From CALBZH01 sp964538515 (lineage in GTDB: Bacteria; Desulfobacterota; Syntrophobacteria; Syntrophobacterales; Syntrophobacteraceae), in contig CAZIEW010000021.1 in the NCBI GenBank assembly GCA_964538515.1, positions 1 to 64,000 on the forward strand: 64,000 nucleotides of DNA, in the 5' to 3' direction. The notes beneath the pieces were generated by a model, which did not search any database, was not told the DNA's origin, and saw only the letters and a list, made by a program, of their open reading frames with translations. Below are positions 36,206 to 44,496 of the stretch, piece after piece (the first letter of the stretch is position 1; each line of letters begins with the position of its first letter). The translations under genes were made by a program, and so were the position numbers.

Positions 36206-37062
36206 TATCCCTTGGATTTCTTAATGAGCTGCTCGAGCTCGACGAAAGAGGGACGCAGCTCAGCGGGGACCACCCGCCTGCCGAATTCTACAGCCATTTG
36301 AGGCGAAGGGCTGTTCACGAACGCCAGTAAGGCCACTTTCACCACGTTGAGATATTCTTTGTCCTCACTGGCGAGGTTCTCCAGGTTCTTTGACATCGGA
36401 CCGACAAACCCGTAGCACACCAGCACGCCCAGGAAGGTCCCCACCAGCGCGGCGCCGATGTGATGCCCGAGGACTTCAGGGGGCTGATCCAGCTGGCCCA
36501 TGGTGATGACGATCCCGAGCACGGCGGCGACGATGCCGAGACCAGGTAATGAATCGGCCGTGTTGGAAATCGCGTGTGCGGGAATGAGGGCCTCCTCGTG
36601 ATGGGCTTCGATCTCGTAATCCAAAAGGTTCGCAAGCTCATGGGCATCGATGTCCATGATGGTCAAGGTCCGAAGCGTATCCGCCAGGAAGTCCAGGGCA
36701 TGGTGGTTGTGGAGGAACTTCGGATACTTTTTGAAGATCTCACTGCTCTCCGGGGCGTCGATGTCGCTTTCAATCGACACGAGACCCTCCTTGCGAATCT
36801 TGAAGAAGATCTCATTCAGCAGCAGGAGGACTTCCTCATAATCCGGTCGTCCGTATGCCTTGCCGGCAAAAAGCCTGCCGATGCTGCCGACCGTGGCCTT
36901 GATGATCTTGAGGGGCGAGGCAATCACGAAGCTCCCGAGGGCAGCCCCGAAGATGATGACCAGCTCCGCCGGCTGCCAAAGCACCGAGAGATTCCCGTGC
37001 CCCATGAGGTAGCCGCCAATCACGCAGCCCAATACGATGCAGATCCCAATCGCCGCAAACAT
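36205..37062 (-). CDS. motA: Flagellar motor stator protein MotA
   Basis: A 285-residue four-helix membrane protein. Clear family features are GCVIGGYLMGHGNLSVLWQPAE at the N-terminus, the GAALGSFVIA helix, and the SLPGLGIVAAVLGIVITMG helix with the conserved Pro. The cytoplasmic loop contains the charged residues that contact FliG. It is followed directly by motB and preceded by a PilZ gene only 9 bases away. Confidence 0.95.
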   Translation of the reverse strand: MFAAIGICIVLGCVIGGYLMGHGNLSVLWQPAELVIIFGAALGSFVIASPLKIIKATVGSIGRLFAGKAYGRPDYEEVLLLLNEIFFKIRKEGLVSIESDIDAPESSEIFKKYPKFLHNHHALDFLADTLRTLTIMDIDAHELANLLDYEIEAHHEEALIPAHAISNTADSLPGLGIVAAVLGIVITMGQLDQPPEVLGHHIGAALVGTFLGVLVCYGFVGPMSKNLENLASEDKEYLNVVKVALLAFVNSPSPQMAVEFGRRVVPAELRPSFVELEQLIKKSKG

Positions 37063-37071
37063 TGAGGACGG

Positions 37072-37608
37072 CTACAGCCTCCGTTGTTTTCTGATGCATT
37101 CACGTTGTTTTTCAAAAACAAACTTAACAATTTTCTCTCTGATATCTTCGTCTATGATTGTATATTTGACCGAAACATTAAATCTGTGATCGGAAAGCTT
37201 TTGAACACGAACAACGTCTCCATAAACGTACAGAATACAATCGCTCAAGTAGGGAAGGATCAGTCTTAGCTCCACCGTTTCATTAATCTCGTACTGCTCA
37301 TCAGATTCGAAGCTCAGACCATTTCCACTGATGTTCACTTTTGTTGTTTGCAAGGCCGGGCCGTCAGGTCCTTGCATGTTCAAGATGTTGAGAATCGTAT
37401 CCAGCTTATTGTTGATGATACGCATGCATTCGGCTAGAACGCGGTCTTCTAAGTCAGGGATTGGTTGCGAGAGATTGCCCATGCATTCATTGGAAGTCCT
37501 GGACCTGAGCTCCATCCTTTCTTCGGCAGGCACTACCCGAACCTGAAGCGGCAAATAGGCATCGACTCTGGAATACTCCCTGGCTTTCCGATACTTTTCG
37601 TCTTCCAT
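37072..37608 (-). CDS. PilZ-domain protein upstream of motA
   Basis: A 178-residue protein. The region REYSRVDAYLPLQVRV gives an RxxxR-like basic start and KVNISGNGLSF supplies the (D/N)xSxxG motif, together a PilZ c-di-GMP-binding signature. A helical insert lies between the two (about 45-90). The ATG at 37608 fits the PilZ start better than one 24 bases earlier. The end is 9 bases from motA. By analogy with YcgR-type brakes it may tune the stator in response to c-di-GMP, but this is inferred from position. Confidence 0.75.
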   Translation of the reverse strand: MEDEKYRKAREYSRVDAYLPLQVRVVPAEERMELRSRTSNECMGNLSQPIPDLEDRVLAECMRIINNKLDTILNILNMQGPDGPALQTTKVNISGNGLSFESDEQYEINETVELRLILPYLSDCILYVYGDVVRVQKLSDHRFNVSVKYTIIDEDIREKIVKFVFEKQRECIRKQRRL

Positions 37609-37635
37609 AAACAGGGTCCCTGCGCTGCGCACCCG

Positions 37636-39168
37636 TCAAGAGGGGTCGCTTTTCGTTTGCGGCGCCGCTTCATCAGGGGAAACTTCGGCCTGCGGCTCAA
37701 GAAAGGGCCCGTCCGGGTCCCAGCCGCCACCGAGCGACTTGAAAAGCGACACCATAAAGGTCGCAACGGCCTGATCGCTCTGTGCAAGGGCATCCTGGGC
37801 CGAGTACAGCGCCAACTGGGTAATCAAGACATTGAGAAAATCTTTCAGCCCTTGGGCATACAGCTCGCTCGCAATCTGGTAGGCCTTCTCATTAGCCCGC
37901 TCTGCCACGATACGGGATTCCCGGCTTGAGCGCTCCTTTGCGTGGGCCACCAAAGCATCCTCCACATCTTTCAATGCGTTCAGGATGGTTTGCTCATATC
38001 GAATCCGTGCCTGCTGTTGCCTCGCATCCTGCACGGCGACCTTGGCACGGATCCTCCCGGCATCAAAGACCGGCCATTTGATGGATGGACCATAGCTCCA
38101 AAACCGGCTGGTCGGGTGCGCCAGATCCCGGATGTCCATGCTCTGGTAGCCCAGGGCCCCAACCAGAGCGAATTTGGGGAACAGGTCCGCCTTCGCTTCA
38201 CCGATGCGCGCCGTTGCGGCTGCCAGCTCCCGCTCCGCTCTCCGAATATCCGGGCGACGCTTCAGGAGGTCCGAAGGCAGCCCAACCGGGGCGCTATCCG
38301 GCCCCACGGGAATCGGGGCGGGCTCGGACAGCGTCTCAAGGAGCGCTCCGGGCTCCTCTCCGAGCAGGATGGCCAGCTGATGCATCGCCTGTCTTGATGA
38401 GCCCTCCAAGAGTGGAACCCCCGCTTCGGTCGTGGCCAGCTGGGCTTTCGCCTGAGCGACGTCGAGCTCGGTGCTGAGCCCGGCTTCAAACCGTGCTTCC
38501 GTCAATTCCACCGTCTTACGCTGGGCCGCCATGTTTTCCTTCGCGATGGCGATTCGGCGTTGATCGGATCGCACCTGGATGTAGTTGCGCGCCACTTCCG
38601 CAAGGAGCGACACGAGCACATCCCGCTTGTCTTCCTGAGCTGCAGAAATGTCCGCATCTGCGGCTTCAACGCCACGCCTTACCCCGCCAAAGATGTCAAT
38701 TTCCCAGCTGGCATCGAAACCGACCGTGAACAAGTCACGGGGAGGTGTCTTGGAAGTTGAAAAATTGGCATCCCGGCTGTCCTGCCTGCTCGTCGTCTGA
38801 TTGCTGCTGGGCTGAGAGCGAAGATAGGAAGCGCCGGCATCGATATTGGGGGACCCATCCGCCGCGACAACCCCCCGCTGCGCCCTTGCTTCGAGAATCC
38901 GCGATTCCGCAATCCGAAGCTCCTTGTTGGACTCAATCGCCTGCCCGATCAACCGGTCGAGAATGGGATCATGGAACAACGTCCACCATCGTCCAAGATC
39001 GGCTGCAGTCGCTGCCGCCTGAGCCTCTTGCAGCTCAGACCATTGAGGCGGCAGACCGAATTTGGGCTTCACGTAATCCGGACCAACCGTGCACGAGGAC
39101 AACAGCCAACAGAGGATTCCGATCGCGAACGGTCCTTTCACACACCACTCACAGCGAGCTCCCACCAT
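37636..39168 (-). CDS. Outer-membrane efflux lipoprotein (NodT/OprM family)
   Basis: A 510-residue TolC-like channel. A lipoprotein signal ends in LLSSC, followed by the family start VGPDYVKP. Two repeats of alpha-helical tunnel and beta strands follow, with SWEIDIFGGVRRGVEAA and PDIRRAERELAAATARIGEAKADLFP as hallmarks. It would complete the tripartite pump with the adaptor and RND genes 2.5 kb further along the same strand, but PilZ, motA and motB lie between. Confidence 0.92.
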   Translation of the reverse strand: MVGARCEWCVKGPFAIGILCWLLSSCTVGPDYVKPKFGLPPQWSELQEAQAAATAADLGRWWTLFHDPILDRLIGQAIESNKELRIAESRILEARAQRGVVAADGSPNIDAGASYLRSQPSSNQTTSRQDSRDANFSTSKTPPRDLFTVGFDASWEIDIFGGVRRGVEAADADISAAQEDKRDVLVSLLAEVARNYIQVRSDQRRIAIAKENMAAQRKTVELTEARFEAGLSTELDVAQAKAQLATTEAGVPLLEGSSRQAMHQLAILLGEEPGALLETLSEPAPIPVGPDSAPVGLPSDLLKRRPDIRRAERELAAATARIGEAKADLFPKFALVGALGYQSMDIRDLAHPTSRFWSYGPSIKWPVFDAGRIRAKVAVQDARQQQARIRYEQTILNALKDVEDALVAHAKERSSRESRIVAERANEKAYQIASELYAQGLKDFLNVLITQLALYSAQDALAQSDQAVATFMVSLFKSLGGGWDPDGPFLEPQAEVSPDEAAPQTKSDPS

Positions 39169-39296
39169 GCTCCAATCTCACAACGACGTTGCCAGTCAAT
39201 AAGCATGATTCATGCCACGGCAAAGACACAACCGAGCGACAACAGCCTTCCACGGCATGAACCAGAAAAAAGCAAGCAGCCAGGCTGCTCAAACCT

Positions 39297-39833
39297 TCAA
39301 CCGTCAGGGAACAGCCCTTTCAGGGCGCTTTCGAAAACTTCAAGGTCCTCTCGGGACCACAGGCAGAAGATGACCTCCTCCAGGCTGGTCGTTTCCCGGC
39401 CGAGGAAGTCCTCAACGGTCTTCAGCATGATCGCCGCACAACGATCCTTGGGAAACCCGAAAATGCCGGTGCTGATGGCAGGAAAAGCAATGGATTTCAA
39501 ATGGTTTTCCGAGGCACGCAGCAGACTGCTCCAGGTTGCATTCCGCAGCTTGGCGTCCTCGTCCCCCTCCCCCTGCCTCGGACCCACCGCATGGATGACA
39601 TGGCGCGCCTTCAGTCTCCCGCCCCCTGTGATGACCGCTCCCCCGACCACGGTACCGCCGATTTGATTGCACTCCTCCTGAATCGTCGGCCCGCCTTTCG
39701 TGCGGATGGCTCCCGCCACGCCACCCCCGAGGATGAGCTGCGCGTTGGCGGCGTTCACAATCGCGTCCACAGCAAGCTCTGTCAGATCTCCCTGAAGCAG
39801 GCGAACGGTCTTCCCGTTGATCGTGCTTTCCAT
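39297..39833 (-). CDS. Macrodomain protein (O-acetyl-ADP-ribose deacetylase-like)
   Basis: A 178-residue macrodomain. It carries VDAIVNAANAQLILGGGVAGAI, the ADP-ribose loop with the catalytic Asn and Asp neighbourhood, and AFPAISTGIFGFP, the second phosphate-binding loop. Such enzymes hydrolyse O-acetyl-ADP-ribose or remove ADP-ribose from proteins. The ATG at 39833 is preferred to one 21 bases upstream. It stands alone, divergent from rlmE. No ADP-ribosyltransferase gene is visible nearby. Confidence 0.92.
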   Translation of the reverse strand: MESTINGKTVRLLQGDLTELAVDAIVNAANAQLILGGGVAGAIRTKGGPTIQEECNQIGGTVVGGAVITGGGRLKARHVIHAVGPRQGEGDEDAKLRNATWSSLLRASENHLKSIAFPAISTGIFGFPKDRCAAIMLKTVEDFLGRETTSLEEVIFCLWSREDLEVFESALKGLFPDG

Positions 39834-39862
39834 GATGTGCTCCTTTATTTCCAAGGGCCTTG

Positions 39863-39891
39863 TTTACAAGGAGCGGTCCATATGCTATAGG
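39863..39891 (+). promoter_or_regulatory. Promoter of the rlmE-yebC-ruvCAB genes
   Basis: TTTACA at 39863-39868, a 17-base spacer ending in TGC (extended -10) and TATAGG at 39886-39891. It lies 41 bases before the rlmE ATG. The six genes after it are closely packed on the + strand, so this is the likely operon promoter. Confidence 0.55.
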
Positions 39892-39932
39892 ACCTTTCCA
39901 AAAAAAGAAAAGTGATTTAGGGTGGTTACTTG

Positions 39933-40538
39933 ATGTCTCATGCGTACCAGGATCATTATTTTCATCGTGCCAAGCGGGAAAGCTACAGGGCGCGTGCCGT
40001 CTATAAACTGGATGAAATCCAGAAAAAGCACAAGCTCTTAAGGACGGGGAGCCGGGTGCTGGACCTGGGTGCGGCTCCTGGGTCTTGGATTCAGTTGGCG
40101 AGCACCATCGTCGGCCCGAGCGGCTTGATTGTGGGAGTGGACCTGAAGGCCATCGACCCGGGTTTTCCGGAGCATGTCGTGCTCTATCAGGGAGACATTT
40201 TCGATGAGGCCTTCCTGGAAACGGTGAGTACACGGCACGGCCTGTTCGATGTCGTGCTGAGCGACATGGCGCCTGCGACATCTGGAATTCGATCGGCGGA
40301 CAGCGCGCGATCCGAGCTACTCTTCGAACAGGCGCTCGTGATCGTCGAGCGCATGCTGCGGCCGGGAGGACATTTTCTGGGCAAGATTTTCCAGGGGTCC
40401 GAATTTCACACCCTTTTGCTCGAGGTCAAGAAGGCTTTTGGCAAGGTCAAGGTCGTCAAGCCTGGAGCCTCTCGAAAAGAGAGCAAGGAAATCTACATAT
40501 TGGGAATGCATTACAGAAAAAAGAGCCAGGGAGGTTGA
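39933..40538 (+). CDS. rlmE: 23S rRNA 2'-O-ribose methyltransferase RlmE (FtsJ)
   Basis: A 201-residue FtsJ/RrmJ. RAVYKLDEIQKKHKLL, motif I VLDLGAAPGSWIQ, VLSDMAPATSGIR and the C-terminal KPGASRKESKEIY include the K-D-K-E catalytic residues of the family. It methylates U2552 in the ribosomal A-loop. The ATG at 39933 is chosen over an adjacent TTG. yebC begins 2 bases after the stop. Confidence 0.95.
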   Translation: MSHAYQDHYFHRAKRESYRARAVYKLDEIQKKHKLLRTGSRVLDLGAAPGSWIQLASTIVGPSGLIVGVDLKAIDPGFPEHVVLYQGDIFDEAFLETVSTRHGLFDVVLSDMAPATSGIRSADSARSELLFEQALVIVERMLRPGGHFLGKIFQGSEFHTLLLEVKKAFGKVKVVKPGASRKESKEIYILGMHYRKKSQGG

Positions 40539-40540
40539 TC

Positions 40541-41290
40541 ATGTCGGGTCATTCAAAGTGGAGCACCATCCGCCATAAAAAAGGCGCGGCCGACGCCAAG
40601 CGCGGCAAGATTTTCACCAAGCTGATCAAAGAGATCATGATTGCTGCCCGAATGGGCGGTGGGGACATCAACGGGAACCCCAGGCTGCGCGCGGCAGTGC
40701 TCGCGGCCAAAGCCGAGAACATGCCCAAGGACAACATCGACCGAGCCATCAAAAAGGGCACGGGTGACCTCGACGCCGCCAACTATGAGGAAATCAATTA
40801 CGAAGGCTACGGGCCGGGCGGTGTTGCGGTTCTCGTCGAGGTGATGACGGACAACCGCAACCGGGCGGCCAGCGACATTCGGCACATCTTCAGCCGCAAC
40901 GGAGGAAGCCTCGGAGAAGCCGGCTGCGTCGCATGGATGTTCAGCAAAAAGGGGACTATCATCTTCAACAAGGATAAGGTTTCCGAGGATACCCTCATGG
41001 AAGTGGGCCTCGAGGCCGGCGCAGAGGATGTTCTGGACCAGGAAGACCAATTCGAAGTGACGACGGCGCTCGAGGATTTTGCGGCAGTCAAGTCGGCCTT
41101 CGAGGAAAAAGGCTTGGAGTACGAACTGGCGGAGATCAGCATGGTGCCCCAGACCACCGTACGCATCGAGGAGGAGAAGGTCGCGCAGCAACTGCTGCGG
41201 TTGATGGACGCCCTCGAAGATTCAGACGACGTGCAGCATGCCTACGCGAATTTCGACATCCCGGACGATATCCTGAACGCGTTGGCTTAG
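40541..41290 (+). CDS. yebC: YebC/TACO1-family regulatory protein
   Basis: A 249-residue YebC. The start MSGHSKWSTIRHKKGAADAKRGKIF is diagnostic, followed by NPRLRAAVLAAKAENMPKDNI and GPGGVAVLVEVMTDNRNR. Family members were described as transcription regulators and more recently as ribosome-associated factors that ease translation of proline stretches. The classical neighbour order yebC-ruvC-ruvA-ruvB is kept here. The GGGAGG ribosome site lies inside the end of rlmE. Confidence 0.96.
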   Translation: MSGHSKWSTIRHKKGAADAKRGKIFTKLIKEIMIAARMGGGDINGNPRLRAAVLAAKAENMPKDNIDRAIKKGTGDLDAANYEEINYEGYGPGGVAVLVEVMTDNRNRAASDIRHIFSRNGGSLGEAGCVAWMFSKKGTIIFNKDKVSEDTLMEVGLEAGAEDVLDQEDQFEVTTALEDFAAVKSAFEEKGLEYELAEISMVPQTTVRIEEEKVAQQLLRLMDALEDSDDVQHAYANFDIPDDILNALA

Positions 41291-41370
41291 CCCCCGGTGC
41301 CGGCTCCACGGACGAGGGCTTCGGAGCCGAGTTTGACTGGATGGCGGTTTCCTTCGGACTGGCGAACAAG

Positions 41371-41874
41371 ATGATCCGCATTATTGGAATCGACCCGGGC
41401 TCGCGCTTCACGGGTTACGGGGTTCTAGAGGGTGAAGGCAGCCGGTTGCGGCATGTCGATAACGGAGTCATTCCGTTGTCGGGAAGGTTGCTGCTCCCCG
41501 AACGACTGAAGATCATCTACCGGGAGGTGAGCCTGATCATTGAAGAGACCCAACCGTCGTGCATGGCCATCGAGGATGTCTTTCTGGCCAAGAACGCCAA
41601 GAGCGCCCTCAAGCTGGGACAGGCCCGCGGGGCTGCTATTCTGGCAGGCGTCAACGCCGAGCTCCCGGTCTTCGAATACAGCGCCTTGCAGATCAAGCAG
41701 GCGGTCGTGGGCTATGGGAGGGCGGACAAGGACCAAGTCATGGACATGATCCGGCACTTTTTCCGGCTGCGCTCCCCCCTCAACCCCAACGCCGCCGACG
41801 CCCTGGCCGTGGCACTCTGTCACCTGAACACGGCTGCTTCGACGTCGCGCTGGAAGGAATCGGCACGTCCATGA
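41371..41874 (+). CDS. ruvC: Holliday-junction resolvase RuvC
   Basis: A 167-residue endonuclease. IIGIDPGSRFTGYGV holds the first catalytic Asp, AIEDVFLAKNAKSALKLGQARG the second acidic residue, and NAADALAVALCH the final Asp pair. RuvC cuts Holliday junctions bound by RuvAB. The ATG at 41371 fits the family start. One at 41341 would add ten residues, and neither has a strong ribosome site. The stop overlaps the ruvA ATG (ATGA). Confidence 0.95.
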   Translation: MIRIIGIDPGSRFTGYGVLEGEGSRLRHVDNGVIPLSGRLLLPERLKIIYREVSLIIEETQPSCMAIEDVFLAKNAKSALKLGQARGAAILAGVNAELPVFEYSALQIKQAVVGYGRADKDQVMDMIRHFFRLRSPLNPNAADALAVALCHLNTAASTSRWKESARP

Positions 41875-42473
41875 TCGGGTACCTCGAAGGCAAACTGCGC
41901 CAAAAATCCCCCGATTACATCCTTTTGGATGTCAACGGGGTCGGCTACTTCGTCCAGGTTCCCCTGAGCACGTTTTATGACCTACCGGGAATTGGGGGGA
42001 CTGCCGGCCTTTACGTTCACACCCACGTGCGGGAGGATGCCCTGCAGCTTTACGGCTTTCGCACCAATGAGGAGAAAGAGACGTTTCTCCACCTGATTGC
42101 GGTCAACGGGGTGGGACCGCGCCTGGCGGTCAACATTCTCTCGGGCATCCAACCGAGCGAGCTGCACCAGGCCGTCAAGAACCAGGACCGAAAGCGCCTC
42201 CAGTCCATCCCGGGAGTCGGGAAGAAGACCGCCGAGAGGATCCTCCTCGAACTGCGCGACCGGCTCAAGTTGGGGAGCGAATCGGGCGGGCCTCCAGAAC
42301 CGGCTCTCGTACCCGAAGACACCTATTCCGACGCGCTGTCGGCCTTGCTGAACTTGGGCTATCGTCCGACGGAAGCGGGAAAAGCTTTGGGCATGGCCCA
42401 GAAGCGCCTTGGGGCCGGTCCCCCGCTTGAGGCGCTCCTGAAAGAGGCGCTGCGGACTTTGGCTTCCGCCTGA
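41871..42473 (+). CDS. ruvA: Holliday-junction DNA-binding protein RuvA
   Basis: A 200-residue RuvA. The OB domain starts MIGYLEGKLRQKSPDYILLDVNGVGYFVQVP. Two helix-hairpin-helix motifs follow (LIAVNGVGPRLAVNIL and LQSIPGVGKKTAERILLEL), then the flexible linker and domain III (ALLNLGYRPTEA) that binds RuvB. The ATG overlaps the ruvC stop. Confidence 0.96.
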   Translation: MIGYLEGKLRQKSPDYILLDVNGVGYFVQVPLSTFYDLPGIGGTAGLYVHTHVREDALQLYGFRTNEEKETFLHLIAVNGVGPRLAVNILSGIQPSELHQAVKNQDRKRLQSIPGVGKKTAERILLELRDRLKLGSESGGPPEPALVPEDTYSDALSALLNLGYRPTEAGKALGMAQKRLGAGPPLEALLKEALRTLASA

Positions 42474-42546
42474 CAATCGGTGGGCCATCGCAACCCTGGA
42501 GCAACGAGTGCGCTTCACGACCGCTTGAAGCCAATTGCAGCCCAAG

Positions 42547-42626
42547 GCTCAGGTGCCAGGTGTCAGGTTTCGGGTGTCGGGCTGGAGCACGGTACCGACG
42601 GGTCATAGGAAGACTGAGACCTGAGC
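42547..42626. repeat. Palindromic dispersed-type repeat between ruvA and ruvB
   Basis: GCTCAGGT (42547-42554) and ACCTGAGC (42619-42626) are perfect inverted 8-mers. Inside are short direct repeats of a GGTGTC-like unit (GGTGCC, GGTGTC, GGTGTC). It looks like an intergenic palindromic element. No coding frame runs through it convincingly. Confidence 0.5.
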
Positions 42627-42712
42627 ACTGACACGGAAACCAGCGGTCTTGAATTGCTCGCTGGAGCACCTAGGCCGACCAACGGCCGCAACATACTGCC
42701 GGGGGACTTGCA

Positions 42713-42922
42713 AAGTGACGGACATGACAGACAGGGTCATCGAGCCCAAGCCCAAGGATGAGGACCTNNNNNNNNNNNNNNNNNNNNNNNNNNNNNNNNN
42801 NNNNNNNNNNNNNNNNNNNNNNNNNNNNNNNNNNNNNNNNNNNNNNNNNNNNNNNNNNNNNNNNNNNAAGTGACGGACATGACAGACAGGGTCATCGAGC
42901 CCAAGCCCAAGGATGAGGACCT
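42713..42922 (+). other. Assembly gap with duplicated 55-base contig ends
   Basis: Exactly 100 Ns (42768-42867) are flanked by the same 55 bases: 42713-42767 and 42868-42922 are identical, both covering the first codons of ruvB. This is what a scaffolder leaves when two contigs really overlap by one k-mer but are joined with a standard gap. The real sequence most likely runs from 42767 directly to 42923 with no missing bases, and then ruvB begins at GTG 42715. Confidence 0.9.
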
Positions 42923-43898
42923 CCCGGTTGAAAACAGTCTCCGGCCGCGGCGCCTGGACGAATACATCGGACAGACGCAGCTGAAGGAGAACCTCAAGGT
43001 TTTCATTGCCGCGGCCAAGCAGCGATCGGAGCCCCTTGACCACGTCCTCTTCCATGGTCATCCCGGGCTCGGAAAGACCTCGCTTGCCTTTGTGATCTGC
43101 AACGAAATGGGAGGCAACCTTCGCAGCACGTCGGGGCCCGTCATTGAGCGGCCGGGAGATCTTGCGGCAATTCTGACCAACCTCGAACGCGGCGATGTGC
43201 TGTTCATCGACGAGATTCACCGGTTGAACCATGTGGTGGAGGAGATCCTTTACCCGGCAATGGAGGACTTTCAACTGGACATCATCATCGGGCAGGGTCC
43301 ATCGGCACGGACCATCAAGCTGGACGTGCCCCCTTTCACCCTGGTCGGAGCCACAACCCGGGCAGGGCTCCTTTCCCCTCCCTTGCGAGATCGCTTCGGC
43401 GTCTCCCTTCGTCTCGAGTTCTACTCGGTCGATGAGCTGCAGGCGATCCTGGATCGTTCGGCGCGCATCCTTTCAATCCGGCTCGATGCCGGGGGATCGC
43501 GTGAAATTGCCAAGCGCTCGCGAGGGACCCCGCGGATCGCCAATCGGCTCCTGCGTCGGGTACGCGATTTCGCCGAGGTCCTTGCAGACGGGGAGATCAC
43601 CCGGGAGGTTGCGGATCAGGCCCTGAAGATGCTCGACGTGGACGAGAAGGGGTTTGACCGCATGGATCGCAAGATCTTGAGCACCATTATCGAGAAATAC
43701 GATGGGGGCCCCGTCGGAATCGAAACGCTTGCTGCTGCTGTGTCCGAAGAGAAAGACACGCTTGAGGACGTTTACGAGCCCTACCTCATTCAAGAAGGCT
43801 TCCTGAACAAGACACCGAGAGGCCGTCTGGCGACGCGACTGGCCTACGAACATCTCAAGCTGCCGTTTCGCAGCTCACAGCAGATGCGGATGTATTGA
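42870..43898 (+). CDS. ruvB: Holliday-junction branch-migration ATPase RuvB
   Basis: A 342-residue AAA+ motor. LRPRRLDEYIGQ, Walker A GHPGLGKTSLA, Walker B LFIDEIHRL and the sensor GATTRAGLLSPPLRDRFG are all present, with the C-terminal winged helix. The GTG at 42870 corresponds to GTG 42715 on the other side of the assembly gap. There, GGGGGA stands eight bases upstream, supporting this start. The repeated 5' end before the gap is an artefact, not a second gene. Confidence 0.96.
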   Translation: MTDMTDRVIEPKPKDEDLPVENSLRPRRLDEYIGQTQLKENLKVFIAAAKQRSEPLDHVLFHGHPGLGKTSLAFVICNEMGGNLRSTSGPVIERPGDLAAILTNLERGDVLFIDEIHRLNHVVEEILYPAMEDFQLDIIIGQGPSARTIKLDVPPFTLVGATTRAGLLSPPLRDRFGVSLRLEFYSVDELQAILDRSARILSIRLDAGGSREIAKRSRGTPRIANRLLRRVRDFAEVLADGEITREVADQALKMLDVDEKGFDRMDRKILSTIIEKYDGGPVGIETLAAAVSEEKDTLEDVYEPYLIQEGFLNKTPRGRLATRLAYEHLKLPFRSSQQMRMY

Positions 43899-43924
43899 GC
43901 CACCATTGAGAAGAGGAGCACGTC

Positions 43925-44455
43925 ATGAAACCCTACCAGCTGGTCCCGTGCATCACGGAAGCCGAAATCGCAAACCGGTTGGATGGCCTGGCCGCGAGAC
44001 TCAACGCTGACTACCGGGGACAGGATCTGCTCGTCATCGGGATTCTGAAAGGAGCGTGCATTTTCCTGTCCGATCTGGTCCGACGCCTGGAAATGCCGGT
44101 GCAGATCGACTTTGTTCGACTGGCAAGCTACGGGCAAAAGGACAGTTCGAGCGGCACCGTGGCAATCACCAAAGACCTCGAGCTGCCGGTCGAGGGACGG
44201 CATGTTCTTGTGGTCGAAGACATTGTCGACACGGGGTTGACTCTGGCCTGGTACCTGGACTACTTGAAAAAGCTTCAGCCCACTTCGGTGAAGACCTGCG
44301 CGATGATTGACAAGAGGGAGCGGCGCGAAGTGGACGTCGTACTGGACTATGTTGGAATCGGTGTGGCAGGAGGTTTTCTGGTAGGATACGGCTTGGATTT
44401 CGCTGAAAAACACCGTAATCTGCCGGCGATTTACGAAGTGAAGTTTGAAGAATGA
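43925..44455 (+). CDS. hpt: Hypoxanthine (purine) phosphoribosyltransferase
   Basis: A 176-residue type I phosphoribosyltransferase. The PRPP loop VVEDIVDTGLTL (Glu98, Asp99, Thr103), the LKGACIFLSDLVR segment and YVGIGVAGGFLVGYGLD near the C-terminus are typical of Hpt. It makes IMP or GMP from free bases in purine salvage. It sits 26 bases after ruvB and its stop overlaps the in-frame region before the next gene, so it may belong to the same transcript. Confidence 0.93.
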   Translation: MKPYQLVPCITEAEIANRLDGLAARLNADYRGQDLLVIGILKGACIFLSDLVRRLEMPVQIDFVRLASYGQKDSSSGTVAITKDLELPVEGRHVLVVEDIVDTGLTLAWYLDYLKKLQPTSVKTCAMIDKRERREVDVVLDYVGIGVAGGFLVGYGLDFAEKHRNLPAIYEVKFEE

Positions 44456-44496
44456 CCGTGGCACACCCGAGGGCTTCCTCGGCAAGGAATGACCGA

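Noticed and set aside
42649..42873. Apparent duplicated first exon-like fragment of ruvB before the gap.
   Set aside because: It is the same 55 bases as the start of ruvB after the N run, so it is an assembly artefact rather than a second gene.
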